Numbered from the stretch's first letter, positions 7,877-19,438 are shown. The stretch: DNA of 64,000 bases from Micrococcales bacterium (GCA_017306245.1 JAFKIY010000005.1:62001-126000), one strand, 5' to 3'. The notes: generated by a model from the sequence alone, not told the origin. A program made the numbers and translations.

Positions 7877-10039
7877 GTGGTGGTCACCGCCCTTTATCGC
7901 CGCTACCGGCCGGAAACGTTCGCCGAACTGATCGGCCAGTCGCAGGTGACTGAGCCGCTCATGACGGCGCTGCGCACGAACCGGGTGAACCACGCGTACC
8001 TGTTCAGCGGACCGCGCGGATGCGGCAAGACGACGTCGGCGCGCATCCTCGCCCGGTGCCTCAACTGCGTCGAAGGCCCGACGGACACCCCCTGTGGGAA
8101 ATGCGCGAGCTGCCGGGAGCTGGCCAGGGATGGCGGCGGTTCGCTCGATGTCGTCGAAATCGACGCGGCCAGCCACAACGGGGTCGATGATGCCAGGGAC
8201 CTGCGCGAGCGCGCCGTGTTCGCCCCGGCCCGCGACCGCTACAAGATTTTCATCCTCGACGAGGCGCACATGGTGACGCCGCAGGGTTTCAACGCGCTCC
8301 TCAAGATCGTGGAGGAGCCGCCCGACCATGTGAAGTTCATTTTCGCCACGACCGAACCGGACAAAGTCATCGGGACGATCCGTTCGCGCACGCACCACTA
8401 CCCGTTCCGGCTCGTCCCGCCCGCGCAAATGCTCGAGTACGCGCAAAGCATGTGCGACAGCGAAAAGGTCACCGTGGAGCCGGGCGTCCTGCCGCTTGTG
8501 GTGCGCGCGGGCGGCGGCTCCGTTCGCGACACCCTTTCCCTGCTCGACCAGCTCATGGCCGGTTCGGAAGGCAACTCGATCGAGTACGAGCTCGCAGTCG
8601 TGCTCCTCGGCTACACCCACTCCGCGCTTCTCGGGGAAGTGATCGACGCGATCGGTTCCCGGGATGCCGCTGCAGCGTTCTCCGCCGTGGATCGCGTGAT
8701 CCAAACCGGGCAGGACCCCAGGCGTTTTGTCGAGGATCTCCTGGAGAGGCTTCGCGACCTCATCGTCGTTGCGGCGACCGGCGGCGGCGCTGCGGCAGTG
8801 CTGCGCGGCATCCAGCAGGACGAGCTCGACCAGATGACGGTTCAGGCCTCCCGGTTCGGCGAAGCGGAACTCAGCCGCGCCGCCGATGTCGTCGGTGCCG
8901 CGCTCACCGAAATGACCGGTGCGACCTCGCCTCGACTGCACCTCGAACTCATGATCGCACGCATTCTGGTTCCGACATCCGACGCCTCAGCGCGCGGGAC
9001 TCTCTCGCGCGTGGAACGTCTAGAGCGTCGTGTTGGCGTGGAGCAGCCACCGCTCCCTGAGGGATCGCGCAGCGATCGCCTCGAAGAGGGCAAGTCAGAA
9101 CCTCAGGGGCCGTCGGGAGTTGATCGGGACGCCTCGTCATTGCCTGCGCCGGAATCGCCGCTCCCTGAGGCTCTCGAAGGGGAGCGCGAACCGGAAATGG
9201 AGAAGCCGCTCCCTGAGGGATCGCGCAGCGATCGCCTCGAAGGGAGCACGCCGGCGGCACCGAGCACGACGACGGCACCGAGCACGCCGGCGGCACCGAG
9301 CACGCCGGTCACCTTCCAGCAGCTCGTCGACTCCTGGGCGGAAATCCTCGAGGTTGTCGGAAAGACGAAGCGCGCGGCCTGGGCCGTCGCGTTCACCGCG
9401 AGGCCGATGGGCCTCAAGGATGACGTTCTGGCGCTTGCGTTCCCGAGCCAGAACGACGTGGAGAACTTCAAGAAGCCTCAGGCCGCCGACCAGAGTGTGA
9501 GCGAAATCCTGCGGCACGCCATCATCGAGGTGCTCGGGATCCGGGTCAAGTTCATTGCGAAACCGGATGCCGCGGCTGCGGCATCGCGGCCGAAGGTTTC
9601 GCCAGCCGAACCAGCACAGGAACCCGCCGCGCCGACGACGACGGAGAGCTCAACCGACTCCGGCGGATGGGCCGTAGCGGCGATCCCGCAGGGGGACACC
9701 GCACCAACGCCGGACGTAGAAACTGCACGGAAGCCGGCGCCGAAAGCCGGCGCGAAGCAGGGACCAAATCCTGACGCGAAGGCGAAGCCGGCCGCGAAGG
9801 CAAAGCCGGACGCGGACGCGACGCCTAAGCCCGTTTCGAAGGACGAGTCCCCGGCCAAGTCGACCTCGAAGCCAGAGACCCCAGACGCTGCGCCGAAGAC
9901 GGCACCGCCGTCCGGGTCGCGAAGCGAGTCCGGGGCGAAACAACGGTACGGCGAAGCGGTCGTGCGCGAAATTCTCGGAGCGAACTTCATCGAAGAGAAG
10001 ACGGTCGCGCCGCGAGTCACGCCGACCCAGGAGGGCTGA
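7877..10039 (+). CDS. dnaX: DNA polymerase III subunits gamma/tau
   Basis: Clamp-loader ATPase of 720 aa. The AAA+ module occupies residues 1-370: [15 protein letters not shown] (Walker A), a four-cysteine zinc module (CLNC..CGKCASC), [22 protein letters not shown] (Walker B region) and a [10 protein letters not shown] sensor. Residues about 390-470 are low-complexity and contain a repeated [12 protein letters not shown] peptide from a palindromic DNA repeat. Residues about 475-560 resemble the conserved actinobacterial tau domain, and the tail is a Lys/Ala/Pro-rich linker ending in [18 protein letters not shown]. Two adjacent GTG codons (7877, 7880) could serve as start. The upstream TAGCAT box suggests 7880. 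It is followed by recR after 3 nt, the classic dnaX-recR pair. Confidence 0.95.
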   Translation: MVVTALYRRYRPETFAELIGQSQVTEPLMTALRTNRVNHAYLFSGPRGCGKTTSARILARCLNCVEGPTDTPCGKCASCRELARDGGGSLDVVEIDAASHNGVDDARDLRERAVFAPARDRYKIFILDEAHMVTPQGFNALLKIVEEPPDHVKFIFATTEPDKVIGTIRSRTHHYPFRLVPPAQMLEYAQSMCDSEKVTVEPGVLPLVVRAGGGSVRDTLSLLDQLMAGSEGNSIEYELAVVLLGYTHSALLGEVIDAIGSRDAAAAFSAVDRVIQTGQDPRRFVEDLLERLRDLIVVAATGGGAAAVLRGIQQDELDQMTVQASRFGEAELSRAADVVGAALTEMTGATSPRLHLELMIARILVPTSDASARGTLSRVERLERRVGVEQPPLPEGSRSDRLEEGKSEPQGPSGVDRDASSLPAPESPLPEALEGEREPEMEKPLPEGSRSDRLEGSTPAAPSTTTAPSTPAAPSTPVTFQQLVDSWAEILEVVGKTKRAAWAVAFTARPMGLKDDVLALAFPSQNDVENFKKPQAADQSVSEILRHAIIEVLGIRVKFIAKPDAAAAASRPKVSPAEPAQEPAAPTTTESSTDSGGWAVAAIPQGDTAPTPDVETARKPAPKAGAKQGPNPDAKAKPAAKAKPDADATPKPVSKDESPAKSTSKPETPDAAPKTAPPSGSRSESGAKQRYGEAVVREILGANFIEEKTVAPRVTPTQEG
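9050..9242 (+). repeat. REP-like palindromic units inside dnaX coding sequence
   Basis: Two identical 37-nt units lie at 9050-9086 and 9206-9242, each with a GATCGC-GCA-GCGATC hairpin core. A shortened copy lacking the hairpin is at 9158-9180. All three start in the same codon phase (residues 392, 428, 444), so each reads PLPE and the full ones [12 protein letters not shown]. They fall in the variable linker of the protein. Confidence 0.75.
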
Positions 10040-10042
10040 CCC

Positions 10043-10642
10043 GTGTACGAAGGAATCGTCCAGGAGCTCATCGACGAGCTCGGCAGGCTCCCCGGCATCG
10101 GCCCGAAGTCCGCCCAGCGCATCGCGTTCCACATCCTGCAGACCGAATCCTTCGATGTGTCCCGCCTCGCGGAAGTGCTCATCGAAGTGCGCGACAAAGT
10201 GCGATTCTGCGAAGTGTGCGGCAATGTCACCGAGCAGGAGCGCTGCCCGATCTGCCGGGATCCGCGCCGCTCCGCTGCCACGATTTGCGTCGTCGAAGAG
10301 GCAAAAGATGTTGCAGCGATCGAGCGCACGCGCGAATTCAAAGGGCTGTACCACGTACTCGGCGGGGCGATCAGCCCCATCGACGGGGTTGGACCAGACG
10401 ATTTGCGAATCCGCCAGCTCATGGAACGTCTCGCCGACGGCACCGTCACCGAGGTCATCATCGCGACCGACCCGAACCTGGAGGGCGAGGCGACAGCGAG
10501 CTATCTGACCCGCCTCCTCGTCCAGCCGAACCTCCGCGTGACCCGCCTTGCCTCCGGACTGCCCGTCGGCGGCGACCTCGAGTATGCCGACGAAGTGACG
10601 CTGGGCCGGGCATTCGAGGGACGCCGCGTAGTACAGGGTTAG
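10043..10642 (+). CDS. recR: recombination protein RecR
   Basis: A 199-aa RecR that acts with RecF/RecO to load RecA at single-strand gaps. It shows an N-terminal helix-hairpin-helix region ([20 protein letters not shown], residues 11-30), a four-cysteine zinc finger ([16 protein letters not shown]), a Toprim domain ([16 protein letters not shown].. then [15 protein letters not shown]) and the C-terminal Walker-B-like [30 protein letters not shown]. The length is typical. The GTG at 10043 follows GGAGGG at 10030 and lies 3 nt after dnaX, so the two are co-transcribed. Confidence 0.96.
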   Translation: MYEGIVQELIDELGRLPGIGPKSAQRIAFHILQTESFDVSRLAEVLIEVRDKVRFCEVCGNVTEQERCPICRDPRRSAATICVVEEAKDVAAIERTREFKGLYHVLGGAISPIDGVGPDDLRIRQLMERLADGTVTEVIIATDPNLEGEATASYLTRLLVQPNLRVTRLASGLPVGGDLEYADEVTLGRAFEGRRVVQG

Positions 10643-10649
10643 CGAACGG

Positions 10650-10655
10650 TAGAAT
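10650..10655 (+). promoter_or_regulatory. candidate -10 box for lysC-asd
   Basis: TAGAAT lies 35 nt before the lysC ATG in the short recR-lysC gap. A transcript from here would carry a short leader with GGGAGA as ribosome site. No clear -35 is seen. Confidence 0.35.
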
Positions 10656-10689
10656 TCATACTTCCGCCTCTGAATTTTTCGGGAGACCC

Positions 10690-13004
<2,315 letters not shown>

Positions 13005-13030
13005 CGGTCGGGGACGCACTGCGGAAACAC

Positions 13031-13036
13031 TAAACT
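13031..13036 (+). promoter_or_regulatory. -10 box for leaderless mqo transcript
   Basis: TAAACT ends 6 nt before the GTG at 13043. Confidence 0.5.
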
Positions 13037-13042
13037 GGAACG

Positions 13043-14527
13043 GTGAGCTCAGCAGAACCGGTCGATGTCGTGCTCATCGGCGGCGGCATCATGAGTGTCA
13101 CTCTGGGCGCAATTCTCAAACAGGTTGAGCCGGAGTGGAGCATTCGCCTCTATGAGGCGCTGCCCGAACTGGCGCTGGAGAGCTCCAATCCGTGGAACAA
13201 CGCCGGCACCGGCCACTCCGCGCTGTGCGAACTCAACTACACGAAGGAACTGCCCGACGGTTCCGTCGACATTTCCAGCGCCGTCAAAATCAATGAGCAG
13301 TTTCAGATTTCGCGCCAGTTCTGGTCGTATCTGATCAAGAAGGATCTCCTGCCCGAACCGCAGAAATTCATCAATACGGTTCCGCACATGAGTTTCGTGT
13401 GGGGGGAGGACAACGTCGCATTCCTCCGCAGGCGTTTCGACGCGCTCAAGGATCACCCCCTGTTCGCCGGGATGGAGTACAGCGAGGACCCCGCCGTCAT
13501 TCACGCCTGGGCGCCCACGATTGTTACCGGTCGGCCGAAGTCCCAGCGTTTCGCCGCCACGCGGATGGCGGTGGGAACGGACATCGACTTCGGGGCGCTG
13601 ACGCGCGACCTCGCGGACTACCTGAAATCCCAGGGCGCGGTGATCAGCACCGATGAGAAGGTCACCGGTGTGTCGAGGGGCAAAGACGGGATCTGGACGC
13701 TCCGGATGCGCCGCGCCATCGGCAAAGGGGTTTCCCGCGTGCGAGCGCGATTCGTGTTCGTCGGCGCCGGCGGCGGAGCGCTGAAGATCCTCCAGAAGTC
13801 CGGCATCCCGGAGGCCCGCGGCTACGCCGGATTCCCGGTCAGTGGCCAGTTCCTGCGCACCGACGACCAGAAACTCGTCGCCAGGCACCTCGCGAAAGTG
13901 TATGGAAAGGCCTCGGTCGGCGCCCCGCCGATGTCCGTCCCGCACCTCGACACCCGGATCATCGGGGGAACGGCGAGCCTGATGTTCGGCCCGTACGCCG
14001 GATTCACGCCCAAGTTCCTGAAGACCGGCTCCTGGCTGGATCTTCCGGGCTCCATCAGGTTCGGCAACATCATTCCGCTCCTCGCCGTATTCAAGGACAA
14101 TCTCGACCTGTCCTGGTATCTGGTCACCCAGTTGCTCGCAAGCAAGCGGGCCAAGTTCGCTGCGCTGCGCGAATTCATGCCGGATGCGCGCCCGTCCGAC
14201 TGGCACCTGATCACGGCGGGCCAGCGCGTTCAGGTCATCAAGAAGGATGCGAAGAGGGGCGGCATCCTGCAGTTCGGGACCGAAGTCGTGACCGGTGCCG
14301 AGGGGACGATCGCCGGCCTTCTCGGCGCATCGCCGGGGGCGTCGACGGCCGTGCCGATCATGCTCGAACTCATGGAACGTTGTTTCCCCGACCGTATCGC
14401 CGAGTGGACGCCGGCCCTCCGGGCGATGGTTCCGAGCTACGGCAAGGCCCTGTCTTCCGCTCCCGCGCTCGCACAGAAAACGCTCGACTCCACGGCGCGC
14501 GTGCTGGAGTTGAACCTGCCCGCGTAA
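13043..14527 (+). CDS. mqo: malate:quinone oxidoreductase
   Basis: A 494-aa FAD-dependent peripheral membrane enzyme that oxidises malate to oxaloacetate and passes electrons to the quinone pool. The dinucleotide-binding motif VDVVLIGGGIMSVTLGAIL is at residues 6-24. Family blocks follow: SSNPWNNAGTGHSALCELNYT, INEQFQISRQFW, VGAGGGALKILQKSGIPE, YGKASVGAPPMSVPHLDTR, FGPYAGFTPKFLK and the C-terminal LLGASPGASTAVPIMLELM. Length is normal. It is a single gene, with GTG start and a TAAACT box 6 nt upstream. Actinobacteria often use Mqo as well as, or in place of, NAD-dependent malate dehydrogenase in the TCA cycle. Confidence 0.96.
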   Translation: MSSAEPVDVVLIGGGIMSVTLGAILKQVEPEWSIRLYEALPELALESSNPWNNAGTGHSALCELNYTKELPDGSVDISSAVKINEQFQISRQFWSYLIKKDLLPEPQKFINTVPHMSFVWGEDNVAFLRRRFDALKDHPLFAGMEYSEDPAVIHAWAPTIVTGRPKSQRFAATRMAVGTDIDFGALTRDLADYLKSQGAVISTDEKVTGVSRGKDGIWTLRMRRAIGKGVSRVRARFVFVGAGGGALKILQKSGIPEARGYAGFPVSGQFLRTDDQKLVARHLAKVYGKASVGAPPMSVPHLDTRIIGGTASLMFGPYAGFTPKFLKTGSWLDLPGSIRFGNIIPLLAVFKDNLDLSWYLVTQLLASKRAKFAALREFMPDARPSDWHLITAGQRVQVIKKDAKRGGILQFGTEVVTGAEGTIAGLLGASPGASTAVPIMLELMERCFPDRIAEWTPALRAMVPSYGKALSSAPALAQKTLDSTARVLELNLPA

Positions 14528-14657
14528 CCCCAGTCCGGGGGACGAGAGCCACGGAATCTCGGGAGTTTTGCGCACGATCCGTTCGCGTTGGGGTACAAAC
14601 TTCGTCGATTCGATGACATACTCGTGGCACTTGCAACCCGAGTGGAAGTTATCCAAC

Positions 14658-15887
14658 GTGTCTATTGGACTGCCGGCACACCTTGCGCCACAGGCCGTCT
14701 GGCGATCCCTCGTCACTGCACAGCACACCGTCGCATTCACGTTGCTCGGCATCGCCCTCCTGTCGACGCTGGTTCTCCAGGGGGCGCGACCGAACGTGGC
14801 GATCTGGCCGGCCGCTCTCGCGCTCATCCCCTCCATGACCCTTCTTCTCCTCGGCAACCGGATGAAGACGGTGCTGTGGTGTTTGGCGTATCTTCTCGTT
14901 TCCGGGATAGCGCTTCACCTTCACGCGCTGGTCCTGCTCAGCCAGCCGATTTCGATCACCCAAAGCGACGGGTTTTCCTTCCTGGCCGCGAAGGTCGCCC
15001 TGATCATGGTGGGCGGCTCCGTGCTCGGCGTCGGCGCGGGCATTGCGTGGACCGTAGCGGGATATGTCGTGGCCGAACTCGCGGTCGGGCTCGCGCAGGT
15101 GGACGCCGCAATGCCTGCGCAGTTCGACCTTCCGACGCTCATCGCCCTCATTGCCACCGTCCTGACGATTCCGTTGATCTCGTTTACCAGCGGTCGGCAA
15201 CGCCGCGCGCAGCCTCTCCTGCATCGTGCGGCCCAGGATGAGCAGGAGGCAGAGCTGCGCGCCCGAATCGAGGTGAAGGCCGCCGCTCTCATGCACGACA
15301 CCGTGCTCAACCACCTCGCCGCCATCGCCGAGTCCCCTCGCGATGAACTCGACCCCAATCTGCGGGAACAGATCCGGTCGGACGTCCATGCTCTCGTGGG
15401 CGAGGAGTGGTTGGCCGACCAGTCGGAAGCGGCGAACCGGAAGGTCCGCGCCGACTGGCAGCACAGCGGTTTGTTCAGCGCCATTCAGGAGGGGCGGCTG
15501 CTTGGCCTGGATGTGGTGGCGACGGGAGACCTGGTCGCGGTGGGCCGCCTTGACCGGGAGGCATCCATCGCTCTCGGACTTGCCGTCAAACAGTGCCTGG
15601 TCAACGTGGTGAAGCACTCGGGGACGAATCGTGCGGAGGTGGCGGTCTACGGCACGGACGACAGCGTGTCCGTCATGGTGGTGGACACGGGTCGAGGCTT
15701 CACCGAAGAGTCCACCGCGGTTGATCGCCTGGGGCTGAGATCCTCGGTGCGCAAGCGCATCGAAATGGTGGAGGGACAGGTCAACGTCTGGTCCACCCCG
15801 GGGCGCGGAACGTCCGTCATGATCACGGTTCCGGCATCGGAAGGTGCACGCACCGGGCAGGACCAGGGCGAAGGTGGAGCCCCGTGA
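14658..15887 (+). CDS. membrane sensor histidine kinase (three-gene sensory cassette)
   Basis: About 409 aa. Four to five hydrophobic helices (residues about 20-175) form a membrane input domain without a recognised ligand fold. A DHp-like helix follows with the likely phospho-acceptor in AALMHDTVLNHLAAIAES, then a HATPase_c domain with an N box (QCLVNVVKHSGTNRAEVAV), a G1 box (VMVVDTGRGF) and a G2-like WSTPGRGTSVMITVP. This matches LuxR-partnered kinases of the NarL/DesK type. The start is uncertain: GTG 14658 with GGAAG 9 nt upstream is chosen, while ATG 14613 and TTG 14568 are in frame. The stop overlaps the next gene (GTGA). Stimulus unknown. Confidence 0.78.
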   Translation: MSIGLPAHLAPQAVWRSLVTAQHTVAFTLLGIALLSTLVLQGARPNVAIWPAALALIPSMTLLLLGNRMKTVLWCLAYLLVSGIALHLHALVLLSQPISITQSDGFSFLAAKVALIMVGGSVLGVGAGIAWTVAGYVVAELAVGLAQVDAAMPAQFDLPTLIALIATVLTIPLISFTSGRQRRAQPLLHRAAQDEQEAELRARIEVKAAALMHDTVLNHLAAIAESPRDELDPNLREQIRSDVHALVGEEWLADQSEAANRKVRADWQHSGLFSAIQEGRLLGLDVVATGDLVAVGRLDREASIALGLAVKQCLVNVVKHSGTNRAEVAVYGTDDSVSVMVVDTGRGFTEESTAVDRLGLRSSVRKRIEMVEGQVNVWSTPGRGTSVMITVPASEGARTGQDQGEGGAP

Positions 15888-17035
15888 AAACCGTTGAGCG
15901 CACCCGCCAGCAACTCGATCCGGTGGGATCTCTGGGGAGCCGGCTGCTGTCGCTGTCTCTGGCCTGGGGGGCGTTCCTGTTCGGGCTGGTCATGACGATT
16001 CGATCGCTCGACCAGGTCTCCAATCTGATGCTTGCCGTTCTCGCGCTGTTCTGGCTCGCCGCTGCGACTCTCGTCGTCACGATCGCGACGTCTCCCGGCC
16101 GCGCGCCCTTCACCCAGTCCGCACATCTCGCCGTGCAGCTTCTGGCGCTCGGTGCCATAGTCCTTTCGGTAGCCAGCCAGTGGGGTACGAACCGATTCAT
16201 CCAGGACGACTTCGGTTCGATGTCGCTCGGACTGCTGATGCTCGCACTTGGGCCATACCGGCCCGCGACGGAGTTGGCGGCAGCGGGCGGTCTCTCCGCG
16301 GTATTCGTGGGATTCATCACGCTCATGGAGGTGCCGTACCTGGACACCTCCGCACCCCCGGTGTCGTTCGTTCTCGTCGGCATGACACCCATCCTCGCGC
16401 TGTCGTTCGCCTCGGCGAGTTTCTCTGGCGGACTGGTCGATGCGCTCGAGCGCTGGCAGCGGCAGGCGCAATTGGGCGTGGAGCAGCGCAGAATTCTCCT
16501 TCGGGACGGCATCACGCGATCAGTTCAACGCGATCGGGTCATGATCCTGAGCAAGGACGTTCTCCCGTTCTTCAACGGCGTTCTGGAGCGCGACACGGTG
16601 GACTCCGGCGACCGGGGGCGGGCGCGCGACATCGCCGACGCGATCCGAGCCCTCATGGTGGCTGAGGCCGACCGGACCTGGCTTGAAGTAGTCGCGGGAG
16701 ACGACGGCGTGCCCGATGAACGGATGAGCCGCGCCGTCGTCGACAAGGCAGGCAAGGCATCCTTGATGGTCACCGATCAGCGGACGGCTCTGCGCGCCCT
16801 CATCGTCGCCCTCACCGACGAACCGAGCTTCGTCGCCGGCAGTATGCGCATCACCATCACGGGAACGAAATCCCGGTGCCACGGCATCATCGTCAGCCGG
16901 TTCACCACGAGCGATGTCGACCTGCGTGCCGCCATGGCTCCGTATCTCGCGGTCCTGCGGATCGTGTTCGCCTCCGTCCACCTCGAAATCCACCATCAAA
17001 CACTCACACTAAGGTTCTCCTATGAGCAGCGCTGA
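15884..17035 (+). CDS. membrane protein with probable degenerate histidine-kinase C-terminal half
   Basis: A 383-aa protein translationally coupled to the kinase before it (GTG 15884 inside GTGA). It has about six hydrophobic segments (residues about 25-185), then a roughly 195-residue cytoplasmic part with the same layout as the neighbouring kinase: a helical stretch (GITRSVQRDRVMILSKDVLP), an ALRALIVALTDEP segment in the N-box position and a beta-rich end. It lacks the phospho-acceptor His, the N-box Asn and the glycine-rich G boxes, so catalysis is not expected. I read it as a pseudokinase or regulatory partner. It overlaps the downstream response-regulator gene by 14 nt. I do not recognise a named family. 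Confidence 0.7.
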   Translation: MKTVERTRQQLDPVGSLGSRLLSLSLAWGAFLFGLVMTIRSLDQVSNLMLAVLALFWLAAATLVVTIATSPGRAPFTQSAHLAVQLLALGAIVLSVASQWGTNRFIQDDFGSMSLGLLMLALGPYRPATELAAAGGLSAVFVGFITLMEVPYLDTSAPPVSFVLVGMTPILALSFASASFSGGLVDALERWQRQAQLGVEQRRILLRDGITRSVQRDRVMILSKDVLPFFNGVLERDTVDSGDRGRARDIADAIRALMVAEADRTWLEVVAGDDGVPDERMSRAVVDKAGKASLMVTDQRTALRALIVALTDEPSFVAGSMRITITGTKSRCHGIIVSRFTTSDVDLRAAMAPYLAVLRIVFASVHLEIHHQTLTLRFSYEQR

Positions 17036-17714
17036 CCCGGGCACGGCTTCACCACGTCCAGACTCGCACGACCGTGCACCGATCCGACTCGCGATCCTCG
17101 ACGACCATGAGGTCCTCCTCGACAGTCTGGGCAGCTGGATCACGGCGAATGCGCTCGACTTCTCTCTCGTCCTGCGCGCGCAGACCTAGCTCGAGCTTGT
17201 GCACAGCGACAATTTCCCCACCGAACTCGTTCTGCTCGACTTCAAACTCAAGGAGTCGGTGTCGATCGAGGCCCGCGTGCGAACCTGCCGGGCCGCTGGC
17301 GCGAAAGTCATCATTCTGAGCAGCCTGGACTCCCGCGAGGCCCGCGAACGCGCCCTCGCCGCCGGCGCGGCCGACTTCCTGTCCAAGTCGCTGCCCATGC
17401 AGGCGGTGATGGATGCGGCGCGCCGCGTCATGGGGATGGACGTGGAGGCGCCCGAGGTGCGGGACTGGCGGCCGCTGCCATCCGGCGCGCTCAATCAAGT
17501 GAAGCCCAAGCTCAGCCACGGAGAGCAGGAGGCGTTCAGGTTGTACGTCTCGGGGCTCACCACGGTTCAGGTGGCCGAAGAAATGAACGTACAGTATGAA
17601 ACGGCGAAGACGTATCTCCGCCGGGTTCGGGAGAAATACGCAAAGGTTAATAGGCCGGCAAGCAAGAAGGCGGAGCTGATCCGTCGGGCAGCCGAGGACG
17701 GATTTCTGGAGTAA
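17022..17714 (+). pseudogene. NarL/LuxR-type response regulator interrupted by in-frame TAG
   Basis: Read through, the frame encodes 230 residues. The receiver domain begins with the acidic pocket (APIRLAILDDHEVLLDSL) and holds the phospho-acceptor Asp in TELVLLDFKLKES, the Thr/Ser switch region (VIILSSLDSREA) and the invariant Lys (FLSKSLP). A LuxR-type HTH follows (SHGEQEAFRLYVSGLTTVQVAEEMNVQYETAKTYLRRV, without a stop to 17714). Codon 56 is TAG (17187-17189), after LRAQT and before LELVHSD. Trp (TGG) is the likely ancestral codon at this site. Restart at GTG 17199 would give a 171-aa protein lacking the acidic pocket. Either a real nonsense mutation, suppression, or a base-call error. Overlaps tdk by 1 nt. 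Confidence 0.8.
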
Positions 17715-18391
17715 TGGCGAAGCTTTATTTCCGCTATGGCGCGATGAACAGCGGCAAGAGCACCAACATGCTTCAGGCCGCGTTCAACTATGAGGAGCGC
17801 GGGCAGCAGGTTCTCCTCACCAAGCCGCAAATCGATACGAAGGGCGACACGGCGATCGTGTCGCGGCTCGGCGTGACGCGCCCCGTCGACTTTCTCATCA
17901 CGCCGCAGGATGACCTCTGGGACCTGTTCACGCAGAAGCGGGCGCAGTTCGAAGCGAAAACCGGCAAGCCGCTCAACTGCCTGCTTGTGGACGAGGCCCA
18001 GTTTCTCACCGAGGCCCAGATCGACGACCTGCTGAGGATTGCGATCCTGAAGGACATCCCGGTTCTGGCGTATGGCATCCGCACGGATTTCCAAACGGTC
18101 GCGTTCCCCGGCAGTCGGCGGCTGCTGGAAATCGCGCACTCGCTGGAGGAGTTGAAGACGATCTGCCGGTGCGGGCGCAAAGCCGTGTTCAACACCCGGA
18201 TGGTCGACGGCCAGTACATTTTCGACGGCGACCAGGTTGCCATCGAGGATGGTGTGGATGTGGTCTACGAGTCCCTGTGCGGCGCATGCTACCTGGAGGA
18301 AAGTGGTGGGAAATTCAACCGGACGCAGCGCGGCCAGAGCGTGCCGCTGGGGACGGCATACGACTCGGGACCCGATGCCGACTTTGCCTGA
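17714..18391 (+). CDS. tdk: thymidine kinase
   Basis: A 225-aa type II thymidine kinase for salvage of thymidine to dTMP. It has Walker A RYGAMNSGKSTNMLQAA (residues 8-24), Walker B LLVDEAQFLTEAQI, the substrate lasso region (YGIRTDFQTVAFPGSRRLLE) and zinc cysteines (ICRCGRKAVFN and LCGACYLEESGG). Length is typical. ATG 17714 shares its A with the TAA stop of the response-regulator reading frame, so it may be translationally coupled to it. Loss of translation past the TAG could affect that coupling. Confidence 0.94.
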   Translation: MAKLYFRYGAMNSGKSTNMLQAAFNYEERGQQVLLTKPQIDTKGDTAIVSRLGVTRPVDFLITPQDDLWDLFTQKRAQFEAKTGKPLNCLLVDEAQFLTEAQIDDLLRIAILKDIPVLAYGIRTDFQTVAFPGSRRLLEIAHSLEELKTICRCGRKAVFNTRMVDGQYIFDGDQVAIEDGVDVVYESLCGACYLEESGGKFNRTQRGQSVPLGTAYDSGPDADFA

Positions 18392-18427
18392 CGGGTCGGC
18401 GCCGCACCGTCCCTGTATGGAGGAACA

Positions 18428-19225
18428 ATGGCCGAGTCGATTCCCGTGGTGAACCGGCGCGAACTGTCCGGGCGCGTCGCGCTCGTGAGCGGGGCAGGCA
18501 GTTCGACCGGGATCGGCGCGGCAGCCGCACGCGCTCTCGGCGAACTGGGTGCCCGCGTGGTGCTGACGTCGACGACGGAGCGCATTCACGAGCGGGTCGC
18601 CGAACTGCGTTCCCGCGGCGTCGACGCCATCGGGTTTGTTGCTCGGCTGGATTCCGAACGCGGGGTGGATGCGCTGGCGACGGAACTCGCCGCCGCCTCC
18701 ATCGTGCCTGCGATCCTGGTCAACAATGCCGGCATGGTCAGTGTTTCGGACGGGGAGATGATTACCGGGGGCCTGGACAGCCCGGTGGACGATTGGCGCC
18801 GAAGCCTCGACATGAGCCTGACGAGCGCGTTCCTTCTGACGCGCGCTCTGGTTCCCGGAATGCGGGCGACAGGCTGGGGGCGCGTGGTCAATGTGGCAAG
18901 CGTGAGCGGCGCGGTCATGGCCACGCGCGGCGATGTCGCCTATGCCACGGCGAAGGCGGGGATGGTCGGGTTGACCAGGGCGGTGGCGGTCGACGAGGCG
19001 GCTGCAGGCATCACCTGCAACGCCGTGGCCCCGGGGTGGATCGGAACCGGATCCCAGACCGAGGCCGAGGCTGCGCAGGGCCTTAGTGTGCCGGTGGGAC
19101 GCAGCGGAACGCCGACTGAGGTGGCGTCGGCGATCGCGTGGCTGGCCAGCCCCGGCGCGTCGTACGTCACCGGACAAGTCATCGTGGTGGACGGAGGGAA
19201 CAGCATCGCCGAGGAGCGCGGCTAG
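18428..19225 (+). CDS. short-chain dehydrogenase/reductase (FabG-like)
   Basis: A 265-aa classical SDR. The cofactor-binding glycine motif is SGAGSSTGIGAAAARAL (about residues 22-38), the NNAG motif is VNNAGMVSVS, and the catalytic Ser-Tyr-Lys are in NVASVSGAV and VAYATAKAGMVG. The C-terminal GQVIVVDGGNSIAEE is also typical. The SSTGIG form of the glycine motif is somewhat longer than usual. Substrate not assignable: 3-oxoacyl-thioester or a small alcohol/ketone are both possible. ATG 18428 is preceded by TGGAGGAAC. It lies 36 nt after tdk in the same direction, so it may share its transcript. Confidence 0.88.
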   Translation: MAESIPVVNRRELSGRVALVSGAGSSTGIGAAAARALGELGARVVLTSTTERIHERVAELRSRGVDAIGFVARLDSERGVDALATELAAASIVPAILVNNAGMVSVSDGEMITGGLDSPVDDWRRSLDMSLTSAFLLTRALVPGMRATGWGRVVNVASVSGAVMATRGDVAYATAKAGMVGLTRAVAVDEAAAGITCNAVAPGWIGTGSQTEAEAAQGLSVPVGRSGTPTEVASAIAWLASPGASYVTGQVIVVDGGNSIAEERG

Positions 19226-19293
19226 CGGGATTTGTCCCCACTGCACGGACGTCACGCTGTTGCACAGCGCGCCTCTTACCCTTTCCTCTTCGG

Positions 19294-19321
19294 ATCAGGC
19301 GAGAGTGAACTCTCGCCTGAT
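19294..19321 (-). terminator. perfect hairpin terminator behind tRNA-Pro
   Basis: ATCAGGCGAGAGT at 19294-19306 pairs perfectly with 19309-19321. The stem lies 8 nt beyond the tRNA-Pro 3' end on the minus strand and also faces the end of the SDR gene, so it can end transcription from both sides. There is no clear U tract, as is common in high-G+C actinobacteria. Confidence 0.75.
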
Positions 19322-19329
19322 CCTCATCG

Positions 19330-19403
<74 letters not shown>

Positions 19404-19438
19404 ATACTGCATCCGGTCGACCGGTTGACCGAACCTGA

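Noticed and set aside
9050..9242. CRISPR-like array in dnaX
   Set aside because: Only two full units and one partial, within a coding frame, spaced unevenly, and no cas genes in the window.
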